DNA of 64,000 nucleotides from positions 267,969 through 331,968 of the forward strand of contig NZ_JAHZST010000006.1 of the NCBI RefSeq assembly GCF_019457885.1. Direction: 5' to 3'. Source of the DNA: Shewanella nanhaiensis. Its GTDB lineage: Bacteria > Pseudomonadota > Gammaproteobacteria > Enterobacterales > Shewanellaceae. The notes under the pieces were generated by a model, which worked only from the letters and a program-made list of their open reading frames with translations, was not told where the DNA came from and ran no database searches. A program made the translations under genes and the position numbers. Positions 9,953 to 18,259 of the stretch are shown here, in pieces (the stretch's first letter is position 1; the number at the start of each line of letters is the position of its first letter).

Positions 9953-11059
9953 CTAAATCTCAAACAGATTCGTCATCACTTTATAGAGCTCAGTTCCTTG
10001 ATAAACCGATGCTGAGGCAAAATGGAGTATTGGGACGCAGTCTTGCTCTAGCTTGAGTGAGGTGAGGACCTTGTCGCTGCCGTAAAGATCTAACCTAAGT
10101 ATATTGGCTAGTGGCTCTCCAGCTTTTAGTGGTTTTCCTACTTCAGCTTGATACTCCACCATGCCACCTAGGGGGGAGTGATATTTTTTGTAATCTCTTA
10201 AATAGCAAGCATGGCGTGACATCATTGCAGGCTCTACTTTTTCAGTGATTACCCCTCTGTGACTTAAGTAAGCGAGTATGCCCTTGGCATCGATGAGTGC
10301 ATCGTCGAGGTTAATATTTTCTTGAGAGCCTAGCTCTAGTGTAAAGGCTGATACAGGTATCTCAATTTTTCTTCCCTTAGTACCCATAAACTCTATCAGT
10401 TGCCACCAAGGACAAAAAACAGATTCATCCATGGCACCACCGAAATCATTGGGGATCATTAAGGTGTAGGGGATAGAGAAAAAGGCTGCTGCTTTTGCAT
10501 CATACTCGGGGCAGTAGAGGTGTTTGCAGGACTTAGGCCCAGTATGAAGGTCGAGTACAATATCAGCCTTATGTGCCATTGATTGTAAAAGTATTGCTTG
10601 CTGGTGGCCTGTTGTGACTCCCCATTCACTATTTAGTCGCGTTTGACAAGACTCAAGCAAGCAGTCTCTAAAAGCATGGATTATCTGATCATTAGAGAGG
10701 CTTTGGTTCTCACTGTACCAAGCTTCAATATCCAATTTGTGATCAAGGTATTCTCTATTCCAGTTAACCCCTGTAATGGGATCAAATCGTCCTAGAGTAA
10801 ACTCACCACTTTTTTGATTTATGCCTAAAGGGTTTGCCAGAGGCACCAGTGTGATATCGCCACGCAGGGTATAGCTCTCTAGTAACTGTATAAGTTGATA
10901 GATAACGGCGTTGCCCTGAACTTCAGCGCCATGCACGTTAGCCTGAATATAGACATTCGGTGCAGTGCCATATTCAGCCTTAAGGCTGAATATGGGGATG
11001 GTGAGGTCTTGACCTGTGGCAAGCTCGCCAACTTTTAATGAGGTTTGGGAAACACGCAT
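9953..11059 (-). CDS. Succinylglutamate desuccinylase/aspartoacylase family zinc hydrolase
   Basis: A 368-residue M14-like carboxypeptidase fold protein of the AstE/ASPA family. The zinc-binding set is visible: His43 and Glu46 in NVHGAEVQGN, His172 in LDLHTG, and the probable catalytic Glu242 in FTLELGSQ. The C-terminal part (about 285-360) is the beta-barrel-like extension seen in bacterial members. Family enzymes remove acyl groups from N-acyl amino acids, but the substrate cannot be read from sequence. It lies 79 bp downstream of lysC on the same strand and may be co-transcribed. A link to lysine or aspartate metabolism is only inferred from position. Confidence 0.85.
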   Translation of the reverse strand: MRVSQTSLKVGELATGQDLTIPIFSLKAEYGTAPNVYIQANVHGAEVQGNAVIYQLIQLLESYTLRGDITLVPLANPLGINQKSGEFTLGRFDPITGVNWNREYLDHKLDIEAWYSENQSLSNDQIIHAFRDCLLESCQTRLNSEWGVTTGHQQAILLQSMAHKADIVLDLHTGPKSCKHLYCPEYDAKAAAFFSIPYTLMIPNDFGGAMDESVFCPWWQLIEFMGTKGRKIEIPVSAFTLELGSQENINLDDALIDAKGILAYLSHRGVITEKVEPAMMSRHACYLRDYKKYHSPLGGMVEYQAEVGKPLKAGEPLANILRLDLYGSDKVLTSLKLEQDCVPILHFASASVYQGTELYKVMTNLFEI

Positions 11060-11138
11060 TATCTATCCTTCTTATCTAACAGCTAAAACTTAGCGCCTAA
11101 AAGCTAACATCTGGAACCTAAAATCTAGAAGGAAAGCA

Positions 11139-12491
11139 TTAAGCTTCGAACAGATTTTCGTGTAGCGCACCGACCACTTGAGCCGCTTCAGATTCAGCCA
11201 CGAGTACGCACAAATTATGGGGACTGGCACCTTGGCAGATCATCCTGACGTTATGGGGTTCTAATACTTCAAATACCCGGCGGCAAACTCCTGGCGTCGA
11301 CGCAATTTTATTTCCCACTATGGCGATTAAGGCTAAGTTGTCCTCAACTCTAACTCGGCAATGTTGAGATAACTCCTGTAGTAAGGCTTCACTCAGTAAA
11401 CCATTACCAGCAGAATCCGATCCTGTTTTATCTAAGGTTAAAGAGACATTAACCTCAGATGTGGTGATCAAATCAACACTTATCTTGTGCCGAGCAAGAG
11501 TGGCAAAGGTTTCGGCAAGAAAGCCTTGAGCATGGAGCATCTGCAAGCTGTGTAGATTAAGTAAGGTTTGATCGCGGCGCACCGCGACAGCGCGATAAAC
11601 TGGCGCCTTTTCAACCTGGTGACGGATCCAAGTTCCGCCACGTTCTGGTTCACGGCTTGAGCCTACAAATACCTGAATTTTCTGTCTAACGGCGGGTAAA
11701 ATAGTTGCTGGATGCAGTACCTTTGCGCCAAAAGTCGCCATCTCTGCAGCTTCATTAAAGCTGATCTCTGCAATAGGTGAGGCGTTAGGGGCAAGGCGAG
11801 GGTCGGTAGTGTAGATACCAGCAACATCTGTCCAGATCTCAACAGCTGTGGCTTTTAAGGCTTCGGCTAACAGGGCTGCTGAATAGTCGCTGCCACCACG
11901 GCCAAGGGTGGTCGTAGAGCCTGCTTCATCGGCGCCAATAAAACCTTGGGTCACAATTCGTTGTGAGCTTAATAAGGGGAACAGTTGTTCATTTGCAAGC
12001 TTGGCAATGGTTTCAATCTGAGGCTCTGCCCGTCCAAAGTGACTATCGGTACGCATCACTTGTCTAACATCAAAGGCGCTAGCGGTTTCCCCTTTTTCTC
12101 TCAGTACGGCAGCAAAAAGCGCCGATGAGCATTGCTCCCCTTGTGCTAAGAGCTCATCCATTGTTGCTTTGCACCTATTACTACTTAGGGACTCACTGAG
12201 TATTGCAATACGGCTCAACACATTGTCGAGACGGGCTGCAACCTCTTGAGGCCTGCCAAGATCATCTAAAATTTGATATTGAATATGTGCTATCTGCTTA
12301 ATGAGCTGTTTTCTGCGCTCGTCGGTTGTCTGCTCTTGAGTCAATTCAACTAAGAGGTTGGTTACCCCGCTTGAAGCGCTGACAACGATGACTCGAGTAT
12401 TAGGGTTGGCAATAATAATGTCAGCACAGCGACTCATTGCTGAGTAATCGGCAACTGAGGTTCCACCAAATTTAGCTACAATTAATGACAT
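11139..12491 (-). CDS. lysC: Lysine-sensitive aspartokinase III
   Basis: A 450-residue aspartate kinase, the length of E. coli LysC. The kinase domain starts with KFGGTSVADY (residues 7-16), contains the RGGSDYSAALLAEAL substrate-binding loop (about 198) and ends near residue 290. Two ACT domains follow (about 300-450). It catalyses the first step from aspartate to lysine, threonine and methionine. Its regulation is shown directly: a lysine riboswitch lies in the leader at 12628-12812. There is no homoserine dehydrogenase fusion, which separates it from ThrA and MetL. Confidence 0.96.
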   Translation of the reverse strand: MSLIVAKFGGTSVADYSAMSRCADIIIANPNTRVIVVSASSGVTNLLVELTQEQTTDERRKQLIKQIAHIQYQILDDLGRPQEVAARLDNVLSRIAILSESLSSNRCKATMDELLAQGEQCSSALFAAVLREKGETASAFDVRQVMRTDSHFGRAEPQIETIAKLANEQLFPLLSSQRIVTQGFIGADEAGSTTTLGRGGSDYSAALLAEALKATAVEIWTDVAGIYTTDPRLAPNASPIAEISFNEAAEMATFGAKVLHPATILPAVRQKIQVFVGSSREPERGGTWIRHQVEKAPVYRAVAVRRDQTLLNLHSLQMLHAQGFLAETFATLARHKISVDLITTSEVNVSLTLDKTGSDSAGNGLLSEALLQELSQHCRVRVEDNLALIAIVGNKIASTPGVCRRVFEVLEPHNVRMICQGASPHNLCVLVAESEAAQVVGALHENLFEA

Positions 12492-12556
12492 TATGCTGCC
12501 TCCATTGAATTAGGAAACAGACGAGAAAAACAGCTTTGGAAAAATAACATGATCAC

Positions 12557-12812
12557 GCTCCGAACTAACTTCGTTCGAAGAGCCTGGTGCAAAGATTACG
12601 CACCCTATAGAAGGGAAACAGATATCACCACCAGAAGCTCTCCACCAATAAAAGGTGACAATCTATGGGATTCAGCCCATTCGACCGATATTGAGTGATT
12701 CCAAACACTGCAACACCTCGGCGTTAATCTCCCTCATAAGCCATCATCAAAGTTTGGACTTCTCAGACTTACTACCTAGCTAACGCACCTCTTCTGTACC
12801 TCGCCTCTACCG
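12557..12812 (-). promoter_or_regulatory. Lysine riboswitch (L box) in the lysC leader
   Basis: Read on the minus strand, the aptamer carries the conserved blocks of the E. coli lysC leader in order: AGAAGAGGTGCGTT (about 12797-12784), GCCGAGGTG, GGGCTGAATCCC, TTGTCACC and GGTGGAGAGCTTCTGG (12646-12631). The P1 ends ACAGAAG and CTTCTGG can pair. Downstream (12583-12557) a stem-loop GGCTC..TTCGAAC / GTTCGGAGC lies about 65 nt before the lysC ATG. It is followed only by a weak T-rich stretch, so it may act as terminator, antiterminator or sequestering element. The aptamer call is strong; the expression platform is tentative. Confidence 0.93.
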
Positions 12813-12959
12813 ATTGTTAACCGCAGAGTAAGGAAAGCAAAAACTATCAAATTTTAAGCAATTAAGTCAATGGCTAAAACAGATATTAACCAATAACAGT
12901 TAAAAACAGCATATAACGCCTAGAAAGTATGCATTTAAGTGGTTTATTGTGAGAATTTG

Positions 12960-13403
12960 TCAGAGGTAATCGGGGAGCTCATTAACTAAGTTAACTCTGG
13001 ATGAGAAGTGGCCGATGAGTTGTTCTTTATGGTGAAGAGGGGAGAGAAGACAGGGGACAAGCTGCAAGTTATCATGTTCCACATAGTAGATAGCGTTTTG
13101 ATTAAACATGCGACCTAGATGTAAGGCTGAATCTTTGGTGGTCGACACTGCCCAGCTTTTCTCCATATGACTGTTATCAACTGAAGTTCCGACCATGGCA
13201 CGGTATGGTTGTCTGAGCTGCTCTATCTCATGTTGTAGTTGTCTATCTAAAAGTCGATTTTGGCAGGCTGAGAGGATCTCGCCTTTAGGATTATGGGCGG
13301 TAATGATGGCAAAGGAAACTTCACAAGAGAGGGGCTGAGTAAATAGAAATCGTGCATTTTGATAACATTGCCAAAGCTGATTATTCGACTGATTCATTTG
13401 CAT
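12960..13403 (-). CDS. DUF3293 domain-containing protein
   Basis: About 147 residues. The pattern SFAIITAHNPKG..., N-R-L near residue 50, SVDNSHMEKSWAV and a final segment ending in a hydrophobic LQLVPC-type strand match DUF3293, a small uncharacterised family common in gammaproteobacteria. Start choice is open: ATGs at 13406, 13403 and 13397 all follow GGAAGG. I prefer 13403 or 13397 for spacing. It is transcribed towards lysC's leader, divergently from the arcA promoter region. Confidence 0.78.
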   Translation of the reverse strand: MQMNQSNNQLWQCYQNARFLFTQPLSCEVSFAIITAHNPKGEILSACQNRLLDRQLQHEIEQLRQPYRAMVGTSVDNSHMEKSWAVSTTKDSALHLGRMFNQNAIYYVEHDNLQLVPCLLSPLHHKEQLIGHFSSRVNLVNELPDYL

Positions 13404-13553
13404 CATACCTTCCAATTAGATCCAAAAGATTATACCTAATTGAAATAATCTTCCTAGTGGTGTGACGTGGGTCACACAATTCTTTTTTGCCACTTTCAAT
13501 AAAATCAGTTACTTAGTTTTTAAAGTGTGATCAAGCTCATATCCGTAAGTAAA

Positions 13554-13599
13554 TTTGTTAACATTTCATTTGTTAACAAATGCCTAAAACGAGTACAAT
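13554..13599 (+). promoter_or_regulatory. Putative arcA promoter with tandem TGTTAACA sites
   Basis: Two identical palindromes TGTTAACA occur at 13556-13563 and 13571-13578; the second is the core of a 16-bp perfect palindrome, CATTTGTTAACAAATG (13567-13582). A possible -35 TTGTTA (13570) and -10 TACAAT (13594) with an 18-bp spacer overlap it. If used, the arcA leader would be about 360 nt long. The spacing of 15 bp is not the usual ArcA direct-repeat spacing, so the regulator is unknown. Confidence 0.45.
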
Positions 13600-13967
13600 A
13601 GCTTCACTTGGTTCGATGACCATTGATAAAAAATGGAAAGCATTTTGTTAGATTGGTACTTAATATCGAAGCAAGAGTTAGCCAAATTCCTGTACAAAAT
13701 GTGAGCTAGACTGCATTTCACATTTTTACTTCATTTTATTTAATTTTATAGGGAACTTAACTCCCCTATTGTTAATCGAAGTGAATACAGTTCGCGTTTC
13801 TATTAAATGAGATACGCATACTTTACCATCATGGAAGTGTGTTGCTGTTTCAGTCCAGATTTGAAAGCACTACTAGATCGGTAAATTGTCATCAAGACGA
13901 GTTCGAGCGTTACGCATTGAGTGCGCTCATGGTTAGAACAGAATTGAACAAAATTAGGTAAATTAAT

Positions 13968-14687
13968 ATGCAAAACCCGCACATTCTAATCGTAGAAGAT
14001 GAAGCCGTTACCCGGAACACGCTAAGAAGTATTTTCGAGGCCGAAGGATATGTGGTAACTGAAGCTAATGATGGCGCAGAGATGCATAAAGCCATGCAGG
14101 AAAACAAGATTAATTTAGTCGTTATGGACATTAATCTTCCTGGTAAAAATGGTCTTTTGTTAGCACGTGAACTTCGTGAAATCAACAACATCGGTCTAAT
14201 CTTCCTAACAGGCCGTGATAACGAAGTTGATAAGATCTTAGGTCTTGAAATTGGTGCTGATGATTATATCACTAAGCCATTCAACCCACGTGAATTGACG
14301 ATTCGTGCCCGTAACCTATTAACTCGTGTTAATAGCACAGGTGCTGAGTCTGAAGAGAAAAGCGCTGTCGAGTTCTACCGTTTCAACGGTTGGAGCTTAG
14401 AGATCAATAGCCGTTCATTGGTTAGCCCACAAGGCGAATCATACAAGCTGCCACGTAGTGAATTCCGCGCTATGCTGCACTTTGTTGAGAATCCAGGTAA
14501 GATCTTAAGCCGTGCTGATCTGCTAATGAAGATGACTGGTCGTGAGCTTAAGCCCCATGACCGTACTGTCGATGTGACAATCCGTCGTATCCGCAAGCAC
14601 TTCGAAAGCTTGCCTGATACGCCAGAAATTATCGCAACTATTCACGGTGAAGGTTACCGTTTCTGCGGTAACTTAGAAGAGGCATAA
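13968..14687 (+). CDS. arcA: Two-component response regulator ArcA
   Basis: A 239-residue OmpR-family regulator nearly identical in layout to E. coli ArcA. The receiver domain (1-120) has the acidic pair at 10-11, phospho-acceptor Asp54 and Lys103. The winged-helix domain (about 135-235) contains the [21 protein letters not shown] recognition helix, here [19 protein letters not shown]. In Shewanella, ArcA is phosphorylated through ArcS/HptA and controls the switch between aerobic and anaerobic respiration. No sensor kinase is adjacent, as usual. It has a long upstream region and its own terminator. Confidence 0.97.
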   Translation: MQNPHILIVEDEAVTRNTLRSIFEAEGYVVTEANDGAEMHKAMQENKINLVVMDINLPGKNGLLLARELREINNIGLIFLTGRDNEVDKILGLEIGADDYITKPFNPRELTIRARNLLTRVNSTGAESEEKSAVEFYRFNGWSLEINSRSLVSPQGESYKLPRSEFRAMLHFVENPGKILSRADLLMKMTGRELKPHDRTVDVTIRRIRKHFESLPDTPEIIATIHGEGYRFCGNLEEA

Positions 14688-14738
14688 AGCTAGCGCTTAT
14701 CCCTCTATCTATGTCTGATTAGACGTTGACACTTTTAA

Positions 14739-14768
14739 AGCCAGTAGCCCAAAAAGCTACTGGTTTTT
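14739..14768 (+). terminator. Terminator downstream of arcA
   Basis: The stem CCAGTAGC / GCTACTGG (14741-14748 and 14756-14763) is followed by TTTTTG and lies about 50 bp after the arcA stop. Confidence 0.82.
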
Positions 14769-14803
14769 GTTTATTTTTAACAGTAAAAAGCACAGTTAAA
14801 GTT

Positions 14804-14832
14804 AAAAAAAGCCTGCAGTTGCAGGCTTTTTT
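14804..14832. terminator. Bidirectional terminator between arcA and pyrC
   Basis: The stem GCCTGC / GCAGGC with loop AGTT is flanked by A7 on the left and T6 on the right. On the minus strand it ends the pyrC transcript 22 bp after its stop codon. Confidence 0.85.
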
Positions 14833-14854
14833 ATTCATCATAGCACTTAGGCGC

Positions 14855-15889
14855 TTAAACTTTTACTTTCCAATTGACCTCTTCGCCGGCGAAAAAAGGG
14901 ACGATTGGATTGCCATTTGGCAAAATGATCTCACTTGGAACCGTCCAGCTCTCTTTCACTAGCGTGACCGTACCTGTATTTCTTGGTAGACCATAAAAAT
15001 CTGGACCATGCGTACTAGCAAAGCCCTCAAGTTTCTCTATCACACCTAAATCATCAAATACTTGAGCGTAGAGTTCAAGTGCACTCCAAGCGCTGTAACA
15101 GCCTGCGCAGCCACAAGCTGACTCTTTACGGTGTTTCTCGTGAGGCGCTGAATCTGTACCTAGGAAGAATTTACTTGAACCCGTTGCAACTGCGGCTCTT
15201 AGGGCCTCTTGATGTATGTTGCGCTTGAGTACTGGTAGACAGAAGTTGTGAGGACGAACGCCGCCGACTAGCAAATCATTACGGTTCAGCAGTAGGTGTT
15301 GTGGAGTGATAGTCGCTGCCACATTGTCAGATGCAGAGGTCACGAACTCCGCTGCTTCCTTGGTGGTGATATGCTCAAAAACCACTTTAAGTTGTGGAAA
15401 AGCATCAACTATTCGTGACAAATTACGCTCGATAAACAGTGCTTCACGATCGAAAATATCGATATGTGACTCAGTCACTTCGCCATGAACTAAGAGCAGC
15501 ATGCCAATCTCTGCCATGGTTTCAAATATAGGAAACAGGGCATCGAGGCCTTTTACTGCCGCATCAGAGTTGGTGGTTGCACCTGCAGGATAGAGTTTAG
15601 CTGCAACAACACCAGCCGCTTTAGCATCAATAATATCTTGCTTACTGGTGTCATTGGTAAGGAAAATAGTCATCAGAGGCTCGAAGCTTGAGCCTTCAGG
15701 ACGTGCCGCTAGAATACGCTCACGATAGGCTGACGCAAGTTTGGCATCTGTGACAGGAGGTAGCAGGTTTGGCATAACAATAGCGCGCTGAAACAGTCGA
15801 GCTGTGGCCGGAACGGTTTCTTGTAACATATCACCATCACGGAAGTGAAGGTGCCAATCATCGGGAGTAAGTAGGGTGATCTGCGTCAT
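14855..15889 (-). CDS. pyrC: Dihydroorotase
   Basis: A 344-residue type II dihydroorotase, the E. coli PyrC length. Metal ligands are visible: His13 and His15 in WHLHFRDG, the carboxylated Lys98 in [11 protein letters not shown], His135 in LVHGEV, and the Asp in [11 protein letters not shown] (about 246). It converts carbamoyl-aspartate to dihydroorotate in pyrimidine synthesis, in the cytoplasm. It stands alone, convergent with arcA. Certainty is high. Confidence 0.97.
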   Translation of the reverse strand: MTQITLLTPDDWHLHFRDGDMLQETVPATARLFQRAIVMPNLLPPVTDAKLASAYRERILAARPEGSSFEPLMTIFLTNDTSKQDIIDAKAAGVVAAKLYPAGATTNSDAAVKGLDALFPIFETMAEIGMLLLVHGEVTESHIDIFDREALFIERNLSRIVDAFPQLKVVFEHITTKEAAEFVTSASDNVAATITPQHLLLNRNDLLVGGVRPHNFCLPVLKRNIHQEALRAAVATGSSKFFLGTDSAPHEKHRKESACGCAGCYSAWSALELYAQVFDDLGVIEKLEGFASTHGPDFYGLPRNTGTVTLVKESWTVPSEIILPNGNPIVPFFAGEEVNWKVKV

Positions 15890-16084
15890 CTATAGTTCCT
15901 ATGGGTTTACGGCAAGACATAACTAGCTATTTTGTGCGCGATATTATGCCAGAAATTGAATTTTCTTGATAGCTGAGTTTATTGTTTTGCTACAATCCCA
16001 ACCAGCACAGGACAGCCTTTCCTAAACCAATGAACGAGATGTTTAATACCTGAATTTTTGAGCCTAACAGTGAGAGAGCTATCT

Positions 16085-16621
16085 ATGAGTAATATCGTGT
16101 ATATCGCAGCCAGCCTAGATGGATATATTGCCGATAAAAATGGCAGTGTAGATTGGCTGCATGAGCTGCCAAACCCTGAAGGTTCAGATATGGGCTTTGG
16201 TGAACTAATGGAGCGTGTTGATGGGTTAGTGATGGGACGAAATACCTTTGAGACGGTACTTAGTTTTGGTGTCGACTGGCCCTATAATAAACCTGTATTT
16301 GTATTGAGTAATAGGTTAACTCAACTGCCTGAAGGGGTCGAAGGTAAGGCCTTTTTACTTAATGGTACTCCCAAAGAGGTGATGTTGAAGATCAAAGCTC
16401 TAGGACATAACAATCTCTATATTGACGGCGGAGTTACGATACAAAACTTCCTTAAAGCGGATCTTATTGATGAGATGATCATCACTACTATCCCGGTGCT
16501 ATTGGGTGGTGGTTCCCCCCTGTTTGGTGAGCTGCTTGAACCTTTGAAATTTAGCTATGTAAAGAGTGAGCCACTGTTAGATTGTGTTGTTAAGAATTAT
16601 TACTTGAGGGCACGTGATTAA
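16085..16621 (+). CDS. Dihydrofolate reductase-like (RibD C-terminal) family reductase
   Basis: 178 residues from the ATG at 16085, which follows GAGAG by 7 nt; an in-frame TTG at 16058 is less likely. The pattern MSNIVYIAASLDGYIA..GSVDWL, then VDGLVMGRNTFE, IDGG and PVLLGGGSPLFGEL matches the RibD_C/YyaP-YwjB group of NADPH-dependent reductases related to DHFR. Substrate unknown; it is not the classical FolA. Monocistronic or linked loosely to the next gene 66 bp downstream. Confidence 0.86.
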   Translation: MSNIVYIAASLDGYIADKNGSVDWLHELPNPEGSDMGFGELMERVDGLVMGRNTFETVLSFGVDWPYNKPVFVLSNRLTQLPEGVEGKAFLLNGTPKEVMLKIKALGHNNLYIDGGVTIQNFLKADLIDEMIITTIPVLLGGGSPLFGELLEPLKFSYVKSEPLLDCVVKNYYLRARD

Positions 16622-16687
16622 ATCCTTGTCATATAACAGATATACTATTTTTCCATCGAAAAGTAACAAGAGGTAAGAAGAGCGAAA

Positions 16688-17467
16688 GTGTTAAAGCATA
16701 AAGAGTATCGAAGGGAAGGGCCCGATTATCGCTTCGGTGAGCAGGTTAGCTTTAACGATATAAAACAAACTTTTAATCTAAACCATATCCGTATTGGTAG
16801 CTGGGTCGAAGAGGATGAGAAGCATAAAGCGGCTAATCTTATCTTTGACTCCTTAGCCGACCTCGCCTTTATTCTTAAACTTCCTCCCCATGCATTAGGT
16901 TTGAGGCAGACACTTAATCTGGCATTTGGTAGCGGGGGACAAAAAGGGGTACAAGCTCATTATGTTCCCGCGCACCGTGAACTTGCTTTGGCAAAAAATG
17001 CGGGAGCAGGGGCTTTGGCCCATGAGTTTTGGCATGCGTTTGATCACTACATCTCATCTAAGTCTTACCATATATCCCCAGTAGGGATATCTTTTGCCAG
17101 TCATTGTTGGCTCTCGGATGTGAGGCCAATAGCGCACCCGTTAAACCAGCGACTAGAGCAGGTATTCACCACTACATTACTGACAGATGATGGTGGTGAT
17201 GCTAATGATTTTGTCACCCGAGGTTTAGCGCTCGATAAACAATATGGAGGGCAATATTTTTCTAAACCTACAGAGTTAATGGCAAGAGCATTTGAAGCGT
17301 GTATTGAATCATATCCTGATATTAGTAATCCCTATTTAGTCAACGAGACTTTGACCTCTTTATTAGCAACTGCTGGTGGTTATCCAGATCTTCAACATAG
17401 AAAACAGATTTTTGCTGCTCTTATTGGCTATTTTGAGCCTTTGGGTAGAGCTCTTGAGCATGAATAG
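16688..17467 (+). CDS. Uncharacterised HEXXH-containing protein (resembles the family named CLCA_X)
   Basis: 259 residues from a GTG preceded by a GAAGAGCG-type SD. A metallopeptidase-like motif AHEFWHAFDHY places His112, Glu113 and His116 as a possible zinc site, with a downstream ELMARAFEACIE segment that could give a third acidic ligand. There is no signal peptide, so it should be cytoplasmic. The N-terminal third (SFNDIKQTFNLNHIRIGSWV) is also characteristic. The proteins I recall with this layout are labelled CLCA_X in Shewanella and Vibrio; activity has not been shown to my knowledge. Function is left open. Confidence 0.7.
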   Translation: MLKHKEYRREGPDYRFGEQVSFNDIKQTFNLNHIRIGSWVEEDEKHKAANLIFDSLADLAFILKLPPHALGLRQTLNLAFGSGGQKGVQAHYVPAHRELALAKNAGAGALAHEFWHAFDHYISSKSYHISPVGISFASHCWLSDVRPIAHPLNQRLEQVFTTTLLTDDGGDANDFVTRGLALDKQYGGQYFSKPTELMARAFEACIESYPDISNPYLVNETLTSLLATAGGYPDLQHRKQIFAALIGYFEPLGRALEHE

Positions 17468-17587
17468 ACATGAAGGTAAATTGATGGCGATCACAGCTTT
17501 GCACTATAGGTGATGATCCAGTTGGCAATAATGAGAACCCCCCATTTTTATTAAGATTTAATTAAGTATTATGGATAAAACTAATAC

Positions 17588-17713
17588 TAAACGGGGAGCA
17601 GGAGTTGTGAGCAAACTTACTCTATGCTGCCAAAATGCTAGGGGTTACTTACCTAAGTTAGGTATCGAAAGCCCCGTAGCCTGGGTTATCTACCCCATCT
17701 TTGAGGAACGACT
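17588..17713 (+). promoter_or_regulatory. Structured leader upstream of the triheme cytochrome (no known riboswitch matched)
   Basis: The 120 nt before the cytochrome ATG can fold into nested stems: an outer stem GCTAGGGG (17637-17644) with CCCC-G-TAGC (17672-17680), an inner hairpin TACCTA/TAGGTA (17650-17664), and a following hairpin GGGT/ACCC (17683-17695) that ends about 18 nt before the start codon. The SD GAGGAA is at 17703. I compared it by eye with c-di-GMP-I, c-di-GMP-II, yybP-ykoY, Moco and TPP consensus blocks and found no match. Confidence 0.45.
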
Positions 17714-17944
17714 ATGAAATATCTAACTCTGCTTGCTGCTGCTCTTGTTTTTGCTGGTTCTGCTGCTGCAGTTGACTGTACTGATTGTCATGAGCCTATC
17801 GATCAGGCAACCCACGTTGAAGCTGAAGCAACACTAGGTACGTGTAATGATTGTCACGGCTTTGCTGATGCTCACGAAATGGATATGGAGCTTCATGAAG
17901 CGACATTGACCATGGCTGAGTGTGCAGACTGTCACGGAATGTAA
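17714..17944 (+). CDS. Periplasmic mini triheme cytochrome c
   Basis: 76 residues with a signal peptide (about 1-19, GSAAA cut). Three CXXCH heme-binding motifs occur at 22-26 (CTDCH), 44-48 (CNDCH) and 70-74 (CADCH). The mature protein of about 57 residues also has exactly three further histidines, His34, His54 and His61, enough to give every heme bis-His ligation. It belongs broadly to the small cytochrome c3/c7-like proteins that shuttle electrons in the periplasm of Shewanella. It is much shorter than the tetraheme CctA. It is preceded by a structured leader and followed directly by a strong terminator, so it is a single-gene unit. Confidence 0.92.
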   Translation: MKYLTLLAAALVFAGSAAAVDCTDCHEPIDQATHVEAEATLGTCNDCHGFADAHEMDMELHEATLTMAECADCHGM

Positions 17945-17961
17945 TATCCGTTGTTAGTGAC

Positions 17962-17991
17962 AAAAAAGCGAGCTTAATAGCTCGCTTTTTT
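17962..17991 (+). terminator. Terminator of the cytochrome gene
   Basis: The stem GCGAGCT / AGCTCGC with loop TAAT, A6 before and T6 after, lies 18 bp behind the cytochrome stop codon. It may work on both strands. Confidence 0.9.
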
Positions 17992-18240
17992 GTGTCTGGC
18001 CGTAAATGTTCCAGACATTTATCGGCATTTCCTCCATCCTTGGAGGTCTGAACACTTATGCTGCTCGCCATGGATGGATCACGAGCAGTGTTTGTGTCTG
18101 GCCGTAAATGTTCTACTTAAAATGCTCCATATATTTTGAAGTATTTCCTCCGTTGACCCATATGGATATGGGGAATGTCTTTTTAGCGTATGGAACGCTT
18201 AAGACCTTGTAGGTCACTGACAATTACCCTGCTAGCAGAG
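17989..18240. repeat. Hairpin-rich intergenic repeat region with a 23-bp direct repeat
   Basis: A 23-bp block beginning TTTGTGTCTGGCCGTAAATG is present at 17989-18011 and exactly again at 18091-18113, a 102-bp period; each copy is followed by a variable stretch and then TTTCCTCC. Between and after them are short inverted repeats: TAAATGT/ACATTTA (18003-18021), CTGCTCG/CGAGCAG (18061-18088), AGCGT/ACGCT (18185-18199), GACCT/AGGTC (18203-18215) and CTGCTAGCAG (18229-18238). No gene is present. It looks like a REP-like mosaic element between two convergent genes. Confidence 0.6.
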
Positions 18241-18259
18241 ATAGCAATGGAGTCTGTAT

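Noticed and set aside
17588..17713. c-di-GMP-I (GEMM) or yybP-ykoY riboswitch
   Set aside because: Words such as GCAAAC and GGGGAG occur, but the GEMM GACGCAAAGCC and closing blocks and the yybP-ykoY GAGACC-type loop are missing.
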